In this document: piece by piece, positions 52,101 to 56,265 of the stretch
Numbering within the stretch: the first letter of the stretch is position 1
How the letters are laid out: the number at the start of each line of letters is the position of its first letter
Source of the DNA: Sweltsa coloradensis
Taxonomy: Eukaryota; Arthropoda; Insecta; Plecoptera; Chloroperlidae
Assembly (NCBI GenBank): GCA_024449915.1
Contig: JAMZAV010000636.1
Location: 496,001 to 560,000 of the forward strand
Reading direction: 5' to 3'
Length of the DNA stretch: 64,000 bases
The notes under the pieces: generated by a model
Databases searched by the model: none
What the model saw: the letters and a program-made list of their open reading frames with translations, nothing else
Told to the model about the DNA's origin: nothing
Made by a program: the position numbers and the translations under genes

Positions 52101-54718
52101 ATGATGATATTATATAATATTTTACATTACATCCCTATCCCATTCAGAAATATAGGAATATAGGAAGGTTCAATTTTGGCTATAGTTGGCCTACCTACGC
52201 AATTACGCCTACTTGTGGTTGTATAAGAGCATAAAAAATGCAAACCGTAGATGAAAATATACATCTTATTTAATGCGTGTGCGAGAAAGGAAAATATGAG
52301 TGAACAGATCGGAAATAATCCCCGATTTATCATAACCAGCGCGACTAACACACGTTAGCGCCATACGCTCCAGCCCGGAATCACAATTACGCCAGCCATG
52401 TTGTGACGTAGCGCGCCGCCAGTGCTGCGATCTACATGTCGATTTGGTGCCGAATAATGCTGATGACACGAGATAAAGTGAAAATGTCAGGATTCTACTA
52501 GGAGGACAGATTTTAAAGCAAGTGGAGAATTTTAAGTACGTGGGGAGGGGAGTATAGTAACATGCAGGGCTCGAATTTAACACTCGCCCGGTCGCCCGAG
52601 GCGAGTGTATTGTTGCGCGGGCGAGTAACTTTTGGAAATCACTCGCCCAGCGGGCGAGTGATTTTTTGGTGAGTTTTAACATAAATTGCGTAGGCCTACA
52701 TTACGTTTCAAACTACGCGGTCAACAAATTTGTGGCGGTTTTTACAAGGAGTTGATAACCCAAACAAGAAACAGAAACCTAATCCTACTGCAGACAATGC
52801 AAAATCCCCGTCTGGGTCTGGGGTAGAATTGGCCCAGAGCATGGCTCTGCTAATCGTAAAAGGCGATTCAAGAGAAAAAGTCCACCTCGCAAACATCAGC
52901 TAGTATGAAGGGTAGTATATTACTACCCGAAAATAGAGGCGAGCTCTGGCAATCGTCGTCGGGGACCTTGCCCCCTTACCTTGACGACCCCTTGACGACG
53001 ATGACGACAATGACACCACGACCGATGAAGAAGACAATGACGACCGCGACGTGAGAACCCCCTTTCCTCCCCTTACCCTTGGCTGGTTCTGACCAGCATG
53101 GTCCCCTCCTCCACCCCCCCCCTAGTTCATAGTGGTGCATTATGACCTAACGGTTGACGCGTCCTTAATCCAAATAAATAAAAATAAAAAAAACAATGCA
53201 AAATATGGGAAGAATCGTGTACGCCTTTTTCAAGAACGCTGGCTAACAGAACACACGTGGCTACGTTTTGACCAACAATTTAAATTAGATGTTTTGTTCT
53301 GTTTGTGTGATATCAAACGTAGGAGATAAACACGGTCCATTTGTAAAAGGTAGCCAAATATTACGTGATTAATTATTATTACGAAATTACGTATTTAAGT
53401 TATAGTAGTACTAGTAGCTAGTAGTAGTGGATTAGGAATACGGACTAGTGTTTGTAATTTCGGACTAGTAAATTAGGTAACAAGAGCACTAGCCCGGAGG
53501 CGAGTGCTAAATATTTTAAAATTCGAGCCCTGGTAGGGCTAGCATGCGATGGAAGGATTCAACCAGAGATAGAATTCCCCCCCCCCCCCTCCGCCTCCTG
53601 ACCTATGCTTTTCCCAGTTGGCTAAGGCCGCGTTCCCACAAATTGGTTTAGTTATAAGGGGATAGGAAATACGTGTTAAATTGTTTACGTTTTTGTCCTA
53701 AGAAATTGTTATAACAAAACCATAATTGTTTAACGGACCAATCAGACGTTTTGTTATTTATACGACGACCAATGAAAAGGATAACTTCATTATGAAGGCC
53801 ACTGAAACATTACTGAACCAATCGGATATCGGATTTCTTGGTTACCATACACATATTTTAGACAAAACCAAAGTTTATTGGAACGCGGCCTAAAGGCCGA
53901 TGCACAATTGGCACGTACTAAAACGGGAACGACTACGAGAACGGGAAGAAAGTTGAATCACACGTTAACTTTACGCGATGCACATTAAAGCTTACCGTTG
54001 CGTTTCGTTCCCGGTATCCCGGCAACGACACAAGAACATCACCAAGTTTTACGTTCCTAACGTTCCGTCCAGTACCTTAACCGGAACCAATCAGAATCAA
54101 GATGTCCACGGCCTGTTAAAAGTGTACAATAAATGTATCAGCTGGTAGGTATTTCAAAAAGGCTGTGGTGTATGTTATTTACCAGGTGTACCAAATATGC
54201 GCAACAAATTAATAACAAAAATTGCATGTTAACCAACCTCACATTTTATTTCTTACCGTCCGCTTCACGGGCTATTGTGCATCGAAGACCTTAACGTTAC
54301 CGTCTTCCCGTTATCGTTGTCGTTCCCGTTCTCGTTACCGGGCAATTGTGCATCGGCCTTTACCCCCAAACCGAAGAAGGTGGCCTAGGCCTACCGGTAG
54401 GGCCTAGGCCTACCCATCCTTTGTAGGCCTAGGCCTAGGCAATGTAGGGCAAGGTAGGCCTAGACTAGAGTCCAAGTTGGCAGAGACAAAACATAATATA
54501 GGGCTATTAAATAAATAGGTTGCCGACCTAAGTAGCTGATGTCTAGGCTCTAATGAAAGTGAAGTGAGGTTATGAGAGGCCAAGCCAAAGGTTCTAGGCA
54601 TAGGCCCTAGGGCTAGCCTATAAATTGTAGGCGTATGTAGGTCTACCTTACCAGTTAGAAATTCCGAAAACTCAAAATTAGGGTTATCTTCAGAAGAAGG
54701 AGCTTTCCGTTTACTCAT
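12293..54718 (-). CDS. POLB: DNA polymerase beta, six-exon gene
   Basis: This gene encodes the nuclear DNA repair polymerase of base-excision repair, which removes the 5'-deoxyribose phosphate and fills one-nucleotide gaps. Exons (high to low coordinate) are 54718-54652, 45197-44837, 44253-44131, 32435-32264, 21308-21101 and 12384-12293. They join in frame to 1023 bp, that is 340 residues; human POLB has 335. The protein has an N-terminal 8-kDa lyase domain with two helix-hairpin-helix motifs ([10 protein letters not shown] and [10 protein letters not shown]). K70 and K74 match human K68 and the Schiff-base lysine K72. CGSYRRG and GDIDVLL give metal ligands D192 and D194; RRLDIRL gives D262. 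YFTGSDIFN and NEYSLRP line the active site. All five introns have GT-AG ends. Every catalytic residue is present and no frame damage was seen, so the gene looks functional. The introns total about 41 kb and are packed with transposons. Confidence 0.97.
12809..14721. mobile_element. TTAA-flanked element with long imperfect TIRs
   Basis: TTAA at 12809-12812 and 14718-14721 borders inverted ends AGGCATTGTC and AGGAATTGTC. Similarity extends irregularly inward over about 190 bp to shared GTGACGTCA and CTCGGT blocks. TTAA fits piggyBac-type insertion. A hAT relic is nested at 13606-14031. The minus frame 14442-14702 is the right arm, not a gene. Confidence 0.65.
13606..14031. mobile_element. hAT relic, same family as 50798-51719
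   Basis: The left part (GAGGCGCGTTTAAACG, then a G-run, the GGGGTAAAGCCCCA-like block and TTATTTCGACATGTTTTAAC) parallels 50798-50960. The right end is CCGGTTCCTACACCACTG. No target duplication is recognisable. The G-run at 13634-13657 may vary in length. Confidence 0.6.
14722..15064. other. POLB intron 5 segment, nothing recognised
   Basis: AT-rich intronic sequence without recognisable repeat ends. Confidence 0.45.
15065..15446. repeat. Palindromic element, about 180-bp arms
   Basis: Outer GTAAAAATACAnCCAAACCT and inner blocks such as AGCATCCTTGAAAAGCTTGG are repeated inverted over 15065-15240 and 15285-15446. The right arm ends exactly where the HINE at 15447 begins. No TSD can be defined. 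Confidence 0.8.
15447..16180 (-). mobile_element. HINE-like element
   Basis: On the minus strand it starts TGGATGAGCGTAGCGAGCG and ends with AACGC-12 nt-GCGTT-TTCCTGG, flanked by T on both sides. Internally, about 165 bp containing AACTTATATTAAAAGCTTTA is duplicated (15613-15760 and 15760-15900). Its terminal CTAG is CTGG here. Confidence 0.8.
16182..16545 (-). mobile_element. HINE fragment, older subfamily
   Basis: The fragment matches the 7.9-8.3-kb copy (GTGTGGGATCTCATTACTTT, TGTCAAGTAACTATAGTTAC, GTAGCCCCACCCGTTTGGTC) but lacks both ends. It abuts the previous element. Confidence 0.65.
16546..17279. other. POLB intron 5 segment, nothing recognised
   Basis: It contains a short GTAGTA run near 16570. 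No gene or element could be defined. Confidence 0.45.
17280..17800 (-). mobile_element. HINE-like element with internal tandem repeats, 5' end lost
   Basis: The 3' end (CTAG at 17280-17283, with GCGTTTGCGAAGCTT on the element strand) is present. Two and a half units of about 165 bp follow, each containing GGTTCTGTGAAAAAnTCATTACAATCG. The 5' tip is missing. Confidence 0.7.
18130..18345 (-). mobile_element. Fragment related to the 61.1-kb HINE-like element
   Basis: The reverse complement matches 61145-61330, including GATTTAAACyyACAAGAAAT and AAATTTTAAACAGACATCCGG-type blocks. The same layout as other HINEs is visible (CGGCCGTTCTGGAGCGAAG then ACAAACAAAAAAACAGA). Confidence 0.6.
18346..19919. 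other. POLB intron 5 segment, mostly unrecognised
   Basis: No supported gene. The segment GCAAAGCCCAATTG with AGGGCCnGTACT is present inverted at about 18820-18870 and 19187-19252, which looks like ends of a hAT-like family facing each other. No TSDs could be matched. Confidence 0.4.
19920..20175. mobile_element. Right-end relic of the TTAA element family
   Basis: It matches 480-721, sharing AATCCTCCAAGGTCACGGGG and TTATTTCTTATGGGA, and ends AGCGGGTGAAAACTTCTTTAA. The left half is absent. Confidence 0.7.
20593..20861 (-). mobile_element. tRNA-headed SINE, head-truncated
   Basis: The tail (TTTA)n and body match 11431-11700, but the tRNA-like head is missing (5' truncation). An A-rich AAAACAAAAA run follows. 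Confidence 0.8.
21101..21308 (-). CDS. POLB: POLB exon 5
   Basis: It encodes residues 242-310 and the first base of 311. It starts GVCSLKKN and includes RRLDIRL (third catalytic aspartate, D262), [10 protein letters not shown] and [12 protein letters not shown]. The acceptor is TTTTCCAG and the donor GTAAGC. A four-residue insertion relative to human lies before the DIRL motif. Confidence 0.96.
21529..21600 (-). tRNA. tRNA-like gene or tRNA pseudogene, anticodon position CTA
   Basis: The 72-nt minus-strand sequence folds as a cloverleaf: acceptor GTCCCAA/TTGGGGC (7 pairs, one G-T), D arm around CTCAGTTGGTAGAG, and T arm TGGG-TTCGATA-CCCA with a near-perfect B box. The anticodon stem TTGGT/GCCGG has three wobbles. 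The loop ACCTACA would put CTA at 34-36 but lacks the invariant U33. A T4 run follows the 3' end. It is probably a tRNA-derived repeat, not a working tRNA. It lies in intron 4's neighbour region, just upstream of exon 5. Confidence 0.45.
21729..22370 (-). mobile_element. HINE-like element, strongly decayed
   Basis: It shows the divergent 3' end (AGCGTTCGCAAAGCG on the element strand), the TTTCTTTGATTGTACC-type block and the GTTTGCCCAGTAGAGAGC block near 22310. Its CTAG tip is mutated. Confidence 0.6.
22371..23112. other. POLB intron 4 segment, nothing recognised
   Basis: AT-rich intronic sequence. No gene or element end was identified. Confidence 0.45.
23113..23315. mobile_element. Small piggyBac-type MITE
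   Basis: TTAA at 23113-23116 and 23312-23315 borders perfect 12-bp inverted ends CCCTTTTCGGTC. CCC-starting TIRs and TTAA are typical of piggyBac. An inner palindrome (GTCGGG...CCCGAC) lies near the right end. At 203 bp it is non-coding. Confidence 0.88.
23711..24161 (-). mobile_element. tRNA-headed SINE, full copy 2
   Basis: It has the same organisation as 11431-11866. At the head end a 21-bp segment ending AACGAGCCACAC is tandemly duplicated. Confidence 0.85.
24458..24990. repeat. About 185-bp tandem repeat, three diverged units
   Basis: Units starting TTTTTATCTGAAA recur at about 24460, 24656 and 24838. Each has TGGTTTTGAT, GGCATACTG and CATATTTATATC-like blocks in the same order. Confidence 0.75.
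25182..25750 (+). mobile_element. HINE-like element, complete, plus strand
   Basis: This is the only main-subfamily copy that reads 5' to 3' on the plus strand. It starts TGGATGAGCGAAGTGAAG, and ends GCTCATCCATCAACGC, loop, AAAGCGTTTTCCTAG. The host base is T on each side, with no longer duplication. GGATGAGC at the 5' tip and GCTCATCC 38 bases from the 3' end form the asymmetric inverted repeat. No protein is encoded. Confidence 0.85.
25933..26100 (+). repeat. Dispersed repeat, partner at 49245-49405
   Basis: The block with CGTAAACAAAACGTATCACG and GAGTGATCACTATTGC is present inverted at 49245-49405. Nature unknown. Confidence 0.65.
26417..27636 (-). mobile_element. HINE-like element with internal 165-bp tandem repeats
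   Basis: On the minus strand: TGGATGAGCATAGCGAGCG, a poly(T) and GTCTGTTTGTCC block, the CCGGCTAAACCGATACTCC block, about 2.5 tandem units of 165 bp (27067-27430), an AT-rich core, then GCTCATCCAACAACGC and the hairpin ending TTCCTAG. The flanks are T and T. Confidence 0.85.
27750..27821 (-). tRNA. tRNA-like gene, array unit 1 (GGA at 34-36)
   Basis: This 72-nt cloverleaf has acceptor GTCCTGA/TTGGGGC (seven pairs with wobbles), a perfect D stem GTCT/AGAC, anticodon stem TCCAC/GTGGG with loop CTGGAAT, and T loop TTCGATT. The T stem CGTGG/CCCGG has two mismatches. The A box TGGTCTAGTGG and B box GGTTCGATTCC are intact, and a T6 terminator follows four bases after the acceptor. GGA would read Ser, but the body is class I and Glu/Gly-like, without a long variable arm. 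There is no sign of a known isotype, so charging is unknown. Confidence 0.6.
28048..28121 (-). tRNA. tRNA-like gene, array unit 2
   Basis: It is identical in layout to unit 1 but with a two-base insertion (TA) in the D loop, giving 74 nt. A T5 run follows. Confidence 0.55.
28349..28420 (-). tRNA. tRNA-like gene, array unit 3
   Basis: It has the same 72-nt cloverleaf as unit 1, followed by T6. Confidence 0.6.
28649..28719 (-). tRNA. tRNA-like gene, array unit 4
   Basis: This 71-nt copy lacks one G in the 3' acceptor strand (TTGGGC) and has two substitutions, so its acceptor stem is weakened. T6 follows. Confidence 0.5.
28950..29021 (-). tRNA. tRNA-like gene, array unit 5
   Basis: It has the 72-nt form with T8 following. 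It lies in the partial last unit, beside the return to HINE sequence. Confidence 0.6.
29492..31683. mobile_element. 2.2-kb palindromic fold-back element
   Basis: Both ends start TAGTCCGTGGAACAAGC. Blocks at 29520-29720 (CAAATCCGGAAACCAGCACC, GGCGTCCACAAGATGG-type) recur inverted at 31480-31660, and 30300-30400 recurs inverted at 30880-30990. The centre is near 30588, so each arm is about 1.09 kb and there is almost no loop. The right-arm frame 31421-31645 is not a gene. Flanks of TAT are seen on both sides. Confidence 0.88.
31897..32263. other. POLB intron 4 segment beside exon 4
   Basis: Nothing recognised except a TAGGCCTA cluster near 32110. Confidence 0.45.
32264..32435 (-). CDS. POLB: POLB exon 4
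   Basis: It encodes residues 184 (end) to 241, including [19 protein letters not shown] with the two metal-binding aspartates D192 and D194. The acceptor is GATTCTAG and the donor GTAAAC, phase 0 after the methionine of KFM. Confidence 0.96.
32952..33766 (-). mobile_element. tRNA-headed SINE, split by a second SINE
   Basis: The tail and body lie at 32952-33330. The remaining tRNA-like head, starting CTGCATTGGAAGCAG, resumes at 33721-33766. The gap holds an inverted copy of the same SINE. Confidence 0.85.
33331..33720 (+). mobile_element. Nested inverted SINE, head-truncated
   Basis: It starts inside the tRNA-like head (CCAATGCAGAAGGTCC) and ends in (TTTA)n at 33720. With the host SINE it forms a near-perfect hairpin of about 380-bp arms. 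Confidence 0.85.
34508..34680 (+). pseudogene. Non-LTR retrotransposon RT relic
   Basis: The reading frame contains [14 protein letters not shown] and EMKYLGVTF, the segment after the catalytic box of LINE reverse transcriptases. A frameshift then leads to [10 protein letters not shown]. Only about 55 codons remain. It is too short to assign a clade. Confidence 0.65.
34693..34984 (-). mobile_element. SINE-like repeat, partner of 57455-57790
   Basis: The reverse complement parallels 57455-57765, with GGGTAGAGTGGGTGACCGC, GATGGAGGGTTCGA and GGGACGTTAAGCCGTTTGGG in order. GGGTTCGA-type words suggest a tRNA-like B box. Confidence 0.7.
35000..36800. other. Compositionally anomalous segment, possibly low-quality sequence
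   Basis: The segment is rich in C-runs, G-runs and A-runs, unlike the AT-rich surroundings, with many short overlapping frames on both strands. One plus frame near 36425-36545 reads [19 protein letters not shown], but no family is recognised. The adjacent HINE (36875-37476) also has extra bases in homopolymers. Error-prone gap filling or a foreign insert are both possible. Confidence 0.45.
36875..37476 (-). mobile_element. HINE-like element with an empty site in the window
   Basis: Main-subfamily ends TGGATGAGCGAACG and TTCCTAG, with T on each side. The sequence GAGGAGTAAT/TATTTAGCAA around it matches uninterrupted GAGGAATAATATTTAGCAA at about 34391-34409. Homopolymers are elongated compared with the other copies. 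Confidence 0.85.
37641..38354. other. POLB intron 3 segment, nothing recognised
   Basis: No supported gene. The short frames at 37650-37853 and 37986-38177 have no recognisable domain. Confidence 0.45.
38355..39095 (-). mobile_element. HINE-like element with internal tandem repeats
   Basis: It is the same subfamily as 26417-27636, with 2.5 tandem units (38550-38900), 3' hairpin and CTAG at 38355-38358, and 5' tip TGGATGAGCGTAGTGAGTG. The flanks are T and T. Confidence 0.85.
39096..42013. other. POLB intron 3 segment, unrecognised; possible decayed element
   Basis: No host exon was found. 39715-39870 is GC-rich with CCAAT and CACGTG words. 40541-41560 has several short plus-strand frames (for instance 41303-41560) that resemble fragments of one decayed coding region, but no family motif could be recognised. 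A GGGATGCACAA word at 39115 resembles a hAT MITE end. Confidence 0.4.
42014..42927. repeat. GC-richer element with about 160-bp inverted arms
   Basis: TTTTCGTCTACTAG, TGTGTGACG and CTGGCCTAGCCACT at 42014-42185 recur inverted at 42770-42927. The central part has overlapping frames on both strands without recognisable domains. Confidence 0.6.
42928..43859. other. POLB intron 3 segment, nothing recognised
   Basis: AT-rich, no element ends found. Confidence 0.4.
43860..43964. mobile_element. hAT MITE right-end relic
   Basis: ATTATCGATTATTATCGAA and the end TATGCATCCC resemble the right end of 8564-8978. The left end and duplication were not found. Confidence 0.4.
44131..44253 (-). CDS. POLB: POLB exon 3
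   Basis: It encodes residues 143 (end) to 184 (start), beginning [14 protein letters not shown] and ending CGSYR. The acceptor is CTTACAG and the donor GTATGC. The CGS motif binds the incoming triphosphate. Intron 2, before it, is the only short one (583 bp) and contains the isolated tRNA-like copy at 44506-44577. Confidence 0.95.
44506..44577 (+). tRNA. tRNA-like gene, isolated sixth copy
   Basis: It has the same 72-nt cloverleaf as the 27.7-29.0-kb array, but its anticodon stem is CCTGC/GCGGG instead of TCCAC/GTGGG. The A-T pair is replaced by G-C at 30-40, and a T6 terminator follows at 44582. The flanks (CATTGCAACTACAATTC before, AACAATTACACCTACGGGAG after) match the array unit and its neighbour, so it derives from the same tandem unit. 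It lies in POLB intron 2, antisense to POLB. Confidence 0.6.
44837..45197 (-). CDS. POLB: POLB exon 2
   Basis: This 361-bp exon encodes residues 23-143: the whole 8-kDa lyase domain and the start of the fingers. The acceptor is TTTGTTTCTAG and the donor GTAAGA. It joins exon 1 to give LTELANYE, matching the family. It carries both helix-hairpin-helix motifs and the lyase lysines. In vertebrates the same region is divided among several small exons, so here introns were lost or vertebrates gained them. Confidence 0.97.
45198..46515. other. POLB intron 1 segment beside exon 2, nothing recognised
   Basis: A short (AAAT)n run at 46125-46152 is the only clear feature. Confidence 0.45.
46516..47106 (+). 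pseudogene. Non-LTR retrotransposon reverse transcriptase, 5' part
   Basis: Frames with frameshifts and stops encode RT blocks in order: [53 protein letters not shown] and the catalytic box LFADDLLV (about 46980-47005), then [13 protein letters not shown]. This is a LINE polymerase. The coding sequence is cut at 47106 and resumes at 52456, after a 5.35-kb insertion. Stops near 46708 and 46845 and frameshifts make it inactive. Confidence 0.85.
47580..48560. other. GC-rich unrecognised segment inside the insertion
   Basis: There are overlapping frames on both strands at 48205-48517 (plus 79 codons and minus 90 codons) rich in Arg, Pro and Ser. I recognise no domain. It may be the core of the unknown insertion. 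Confidence 0.35.
49245..49405 (-). repeat. Dispersed repeat, partner of 25933-26100
   Basis: An inverted match to 25933-26100 around CGTGATACGTTTTGTTTACG. Confidence 0.65.
49430..50118 (-). mobile_element. HINE-like element with tandem repeats, both tips lost
   Basis: The internal AT-rich core, 2.5 tandem units (49570-49930) and ACAAACACACAAAAA block match 26417-27636. The 3' hairpin/CTAG and the GGATGAGC tip are missing. Confidence 0.7.
50798..51719. mobile_element. Non-autonomous hAT element
   Basis: The ends are CAGGCGCGTCGGAAC and, reversed, CAGTGGCGTCGGAAC. Perfect 8-bp duplications ATTACAAA lie at 50790-50797 and 51720-51727. G-runs lie next to both ends, and a GGGGCTTCGCCCC palindrome is near the left end. 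No transposase. Confidence 0.92.
52456..52564 (+). pseudogene. LINE reverse transcriptase, continuation
   Basis: It begins [14 protein letters not shown] and, after a one-base frameshift, [16 protein letters not shown], the block that normally follows the FADD box by about 40 residues. It directly continues the fragment ending at 47106. A hAT copy (52565-53532) interrupts it again, and a few codons ([13 protein letters not shown]) may resume at 53535. Confidence 0.75.
52565..53532. mobile_element. Non-autonomous hAT element with CGAGTG/CACTCG hairpins
   Basis: The ends CAGGGCTCGAATTTAA and, reversed, CAGGGCTCGAATTTTA are inverted. Subterminal ACTCGCC and GGCGAGT words are repeated near both ends. 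No clear 8-bp duplication (GTAACATG against GTAGGGCT). Confidence 0.75.
53623..53893. mobile_element. MITE, TAAGGCCGCGTTCC ends
   Basis: Its ends TAAGGCCGCGTTCCCA and, reversed, TTAGGCCGCGTTCCAA are inverted. The interior matches the 6.3-6.5-kb copy inverted. Confidence 0.75.
53891..54362. mobile_element. MITE, 20-bp perfect TIRs
   Basis: Perfect inverted ends TAAAGGCCGATGCACAATTG. Subterminal AACGGGAACGA repeats occur at both ends, and an inner copy of the end motif (GATGCACAATAGCCCG, reverse strand) lies at 54269-54285. It shares its left TAA with the previous MITE's right end. Confidence 0.85.
54363..54651. other. POLB intron 1, 5' part, dense TAGGCCTA words
   Basis: Overlapping CCTAGGCCTA palindromes are clustered at 54383-54440, immediately downstream of the POLB first exon. 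Confidence 0.6.
54652..54718 (-). CDS. POLB: POLB exon 1 (coding part)
   Basis: It encodes residues 1-22 plus one base of codon 23, starting MSKRKAP as in other animal POLB proteins. The ATG at 54718 has a purine at -3. An in-frame ATG 39 bases upstream (54757) would add 13 residues (MLLTDSCSCYGCE), but known family members begin MSKRKAP, so I chose the inner start. The donor is GTAAGG at 54651-54646. The intron is phase 1. Confidence 0.93.
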
Positions 54719-54840
54719 TTCACAACCATAACATGAACAAGAATCTGTCAATAACAATTAGGCCCTACTATCAGACCAGTCACACCGCGCATGCCCCGCA
54801 CAGCAGCTGCCGGAAACCCGCATGGTGACCAACAACTTGG
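54719..54840 (-). promoter_or_regulatory. POLB 5' UTR and probable TATA-less promoter
   Basis: This short stretch just upstream of the ATG is the only GC-rich, non-repetitive segment there. It holds GCGCATGCCC at 54787-54796, one mismatch from an NRF1 half-palindrome pair, and CAGCAGCTGC (an E-box/INSM-like palindrome). No TATA box is evident. The promoter role is inferred from position. Confidence 0.5.
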
Positions 54841-55077
54841 AAAATAAAACAAGATAATAAAATTCTTCCTCTGTTTCCAAATTCCACAGAGAATCGTTTC
54901 TACCTTTTATTCATCATCATAATAATCAAAAATCAAAATAATATGATTTCAGCATTCACAAGAAGAGAGTTAAGAGAGTTAACCAAATAAAAAAAAAGTA
55001 AAAAAATCCAAGACATATTTTAATGTTGGCAGCAGAAATGCGGTAAAAGAAAATATTATAAACGCATTAAATAATAA

Positions 55078-55654
55078 CTAGGAAAACGCTTAAGTCCCGC
55101 CGCGTTGATGGATGAGCTTTTTTGTAAGTTTTTTGTTTGCGTAGGACCACTTTTCCTTTGCAAGTGCTTTTTGAACGCATTGTAGGTGATTGTTGTCAAG
55201 TTTCTATTGTTACTGGTTAATTGTTATTATAAACCTAAAAAACTCAGATTAAAACCTGTATTTCTATGGATTCTGGCTAACTTTTTCAACTTTTTCTTTC
55301 AAAAGGTACTACATCACCATAACCTTAATGTCCATGTGAAATCTGAACGTTGTAGCCCTACCCATTTGGTTATAATCGGACCAACAGTCACGAAAATATC
55401 ACACTAAAAATCGAAAAAAATCGTAAAAGTTCGATATTCATGAGAAATATTTCTTCGATTGTACCCAAAAACGTGGCACGTCTAAGTTCAGAAATTTCGA
55501 TGGTCCCCTTCAATTTCAATCAAGATCGCTTATGCCGTTTGCCCGGAATCGTGCGAACAAACAGACAAAAAAAAAAAAAAAAAAAAACACTTGAGCTAAA
55601 TTTTTTGGGGGTCAGTGAAATTGAAGTCTTCGCTTCGCTCGCTACGCTCATCCA
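55078..55654 (-). mobile_element. HINE-like element, complete
   Basis: The minus strand has TGGATGAGCGTAGCGAGCG at the 5' tip and AACGC-GGCGGGACTTAA-GCGTT-TTCCTAG at the 3' end, flanked by T and T. At 577 bp it is a good consensus-length copy. Its 55186-55407 plus frame is not a gene. Confidence 0.88.
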
Positions 55655-55675
55655 ATAACACAGATTTGATGCATG

Positions 55676-56265
55676 AAGACACGCACACGCACACGCATGA
55701 CTATGCTCTTAGAGATAGACTCTTGGTGGAGGTGCCGGGTCGGTGAGAAGACACGCACACGCACACGCATATGACTATGCTCTTAGAGATAGACTCTTGG
55801 TGGAGGTGCGGGTCGGTGAGACGACACGCACACGCACACGCATGACTATGCTCTTAGAGATAGACTCTTGGTGGAGGTGCCGGGTCGGTGAGAAGACACG
55901 CACACGCTCACGCATGACCATGCTCTTAGAGATAGACTCTTGGTGGAGGTGCCGGGTCGGTGAGAAGACACGCACACGCACACGCATGACTATGCTCTTA
56001 GAGATAGACTCTTGGTGGAGGTGCCGGGTCGGTGAGAAGACACGCACACGCTCACGCATGACTATGCTCTTAGAGATAGACTCTTGGTGGAGGTGCCGGG
56101 TCGGTGAGAAGACACGCACACGCACACGCATGACTATGCTCTTAGAGATAGACTCTTGGTGGAGGTGCCGGGTCGGTGAGAAGACACGCACACGCACACG
56201 CATGACTATGCTCTTAGAGATAGACTCTTGGTGGAGGTGCCGGGGTCGGTGAGAAGACACGCACA
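55676..56265. repeat. 72-bp minisatellite, about eight units
   Basis: Units contain GACACGCACACGCACACGCA, CTCTTAGAGATAGACTCTTGG and GGAGGTGCCGGGTCGGTGAG. Because 72 is a multiple of three, both strands stay open (169 and 163 codons), producing 24-residue repeats that are not evidence of a gene. It begins 21 bp after the HINE at 55654. Confidence 0.95.

Larger units (their letters stand above)
47107..52455. mobile_element. 5.35-kb composite insertion in a LINE copy, AATGCTG duplicated
   Basis: AATGCTG occurs at 47100-47106 and 52456-52462, and the LINE frame reads straight through when the insert is removed (SETM then LMTRDKV). Inside are a HINE remnant (49430-50118) and a hAT copy (50798-51719). 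The rest, including GC-rich 47570-48560, is unrecognised. The outer ends TACCGGGGCCGCC and, reversed, ATTCGGCACCAAA are not clear TIRs. Confidence 0.6.

Noticed and set aside
52266..52682. 138-codon minus-strand frame
   Set aside because: It crosses the junction of a LINE relic and a hAT end, so it cannot be a conserved gene.
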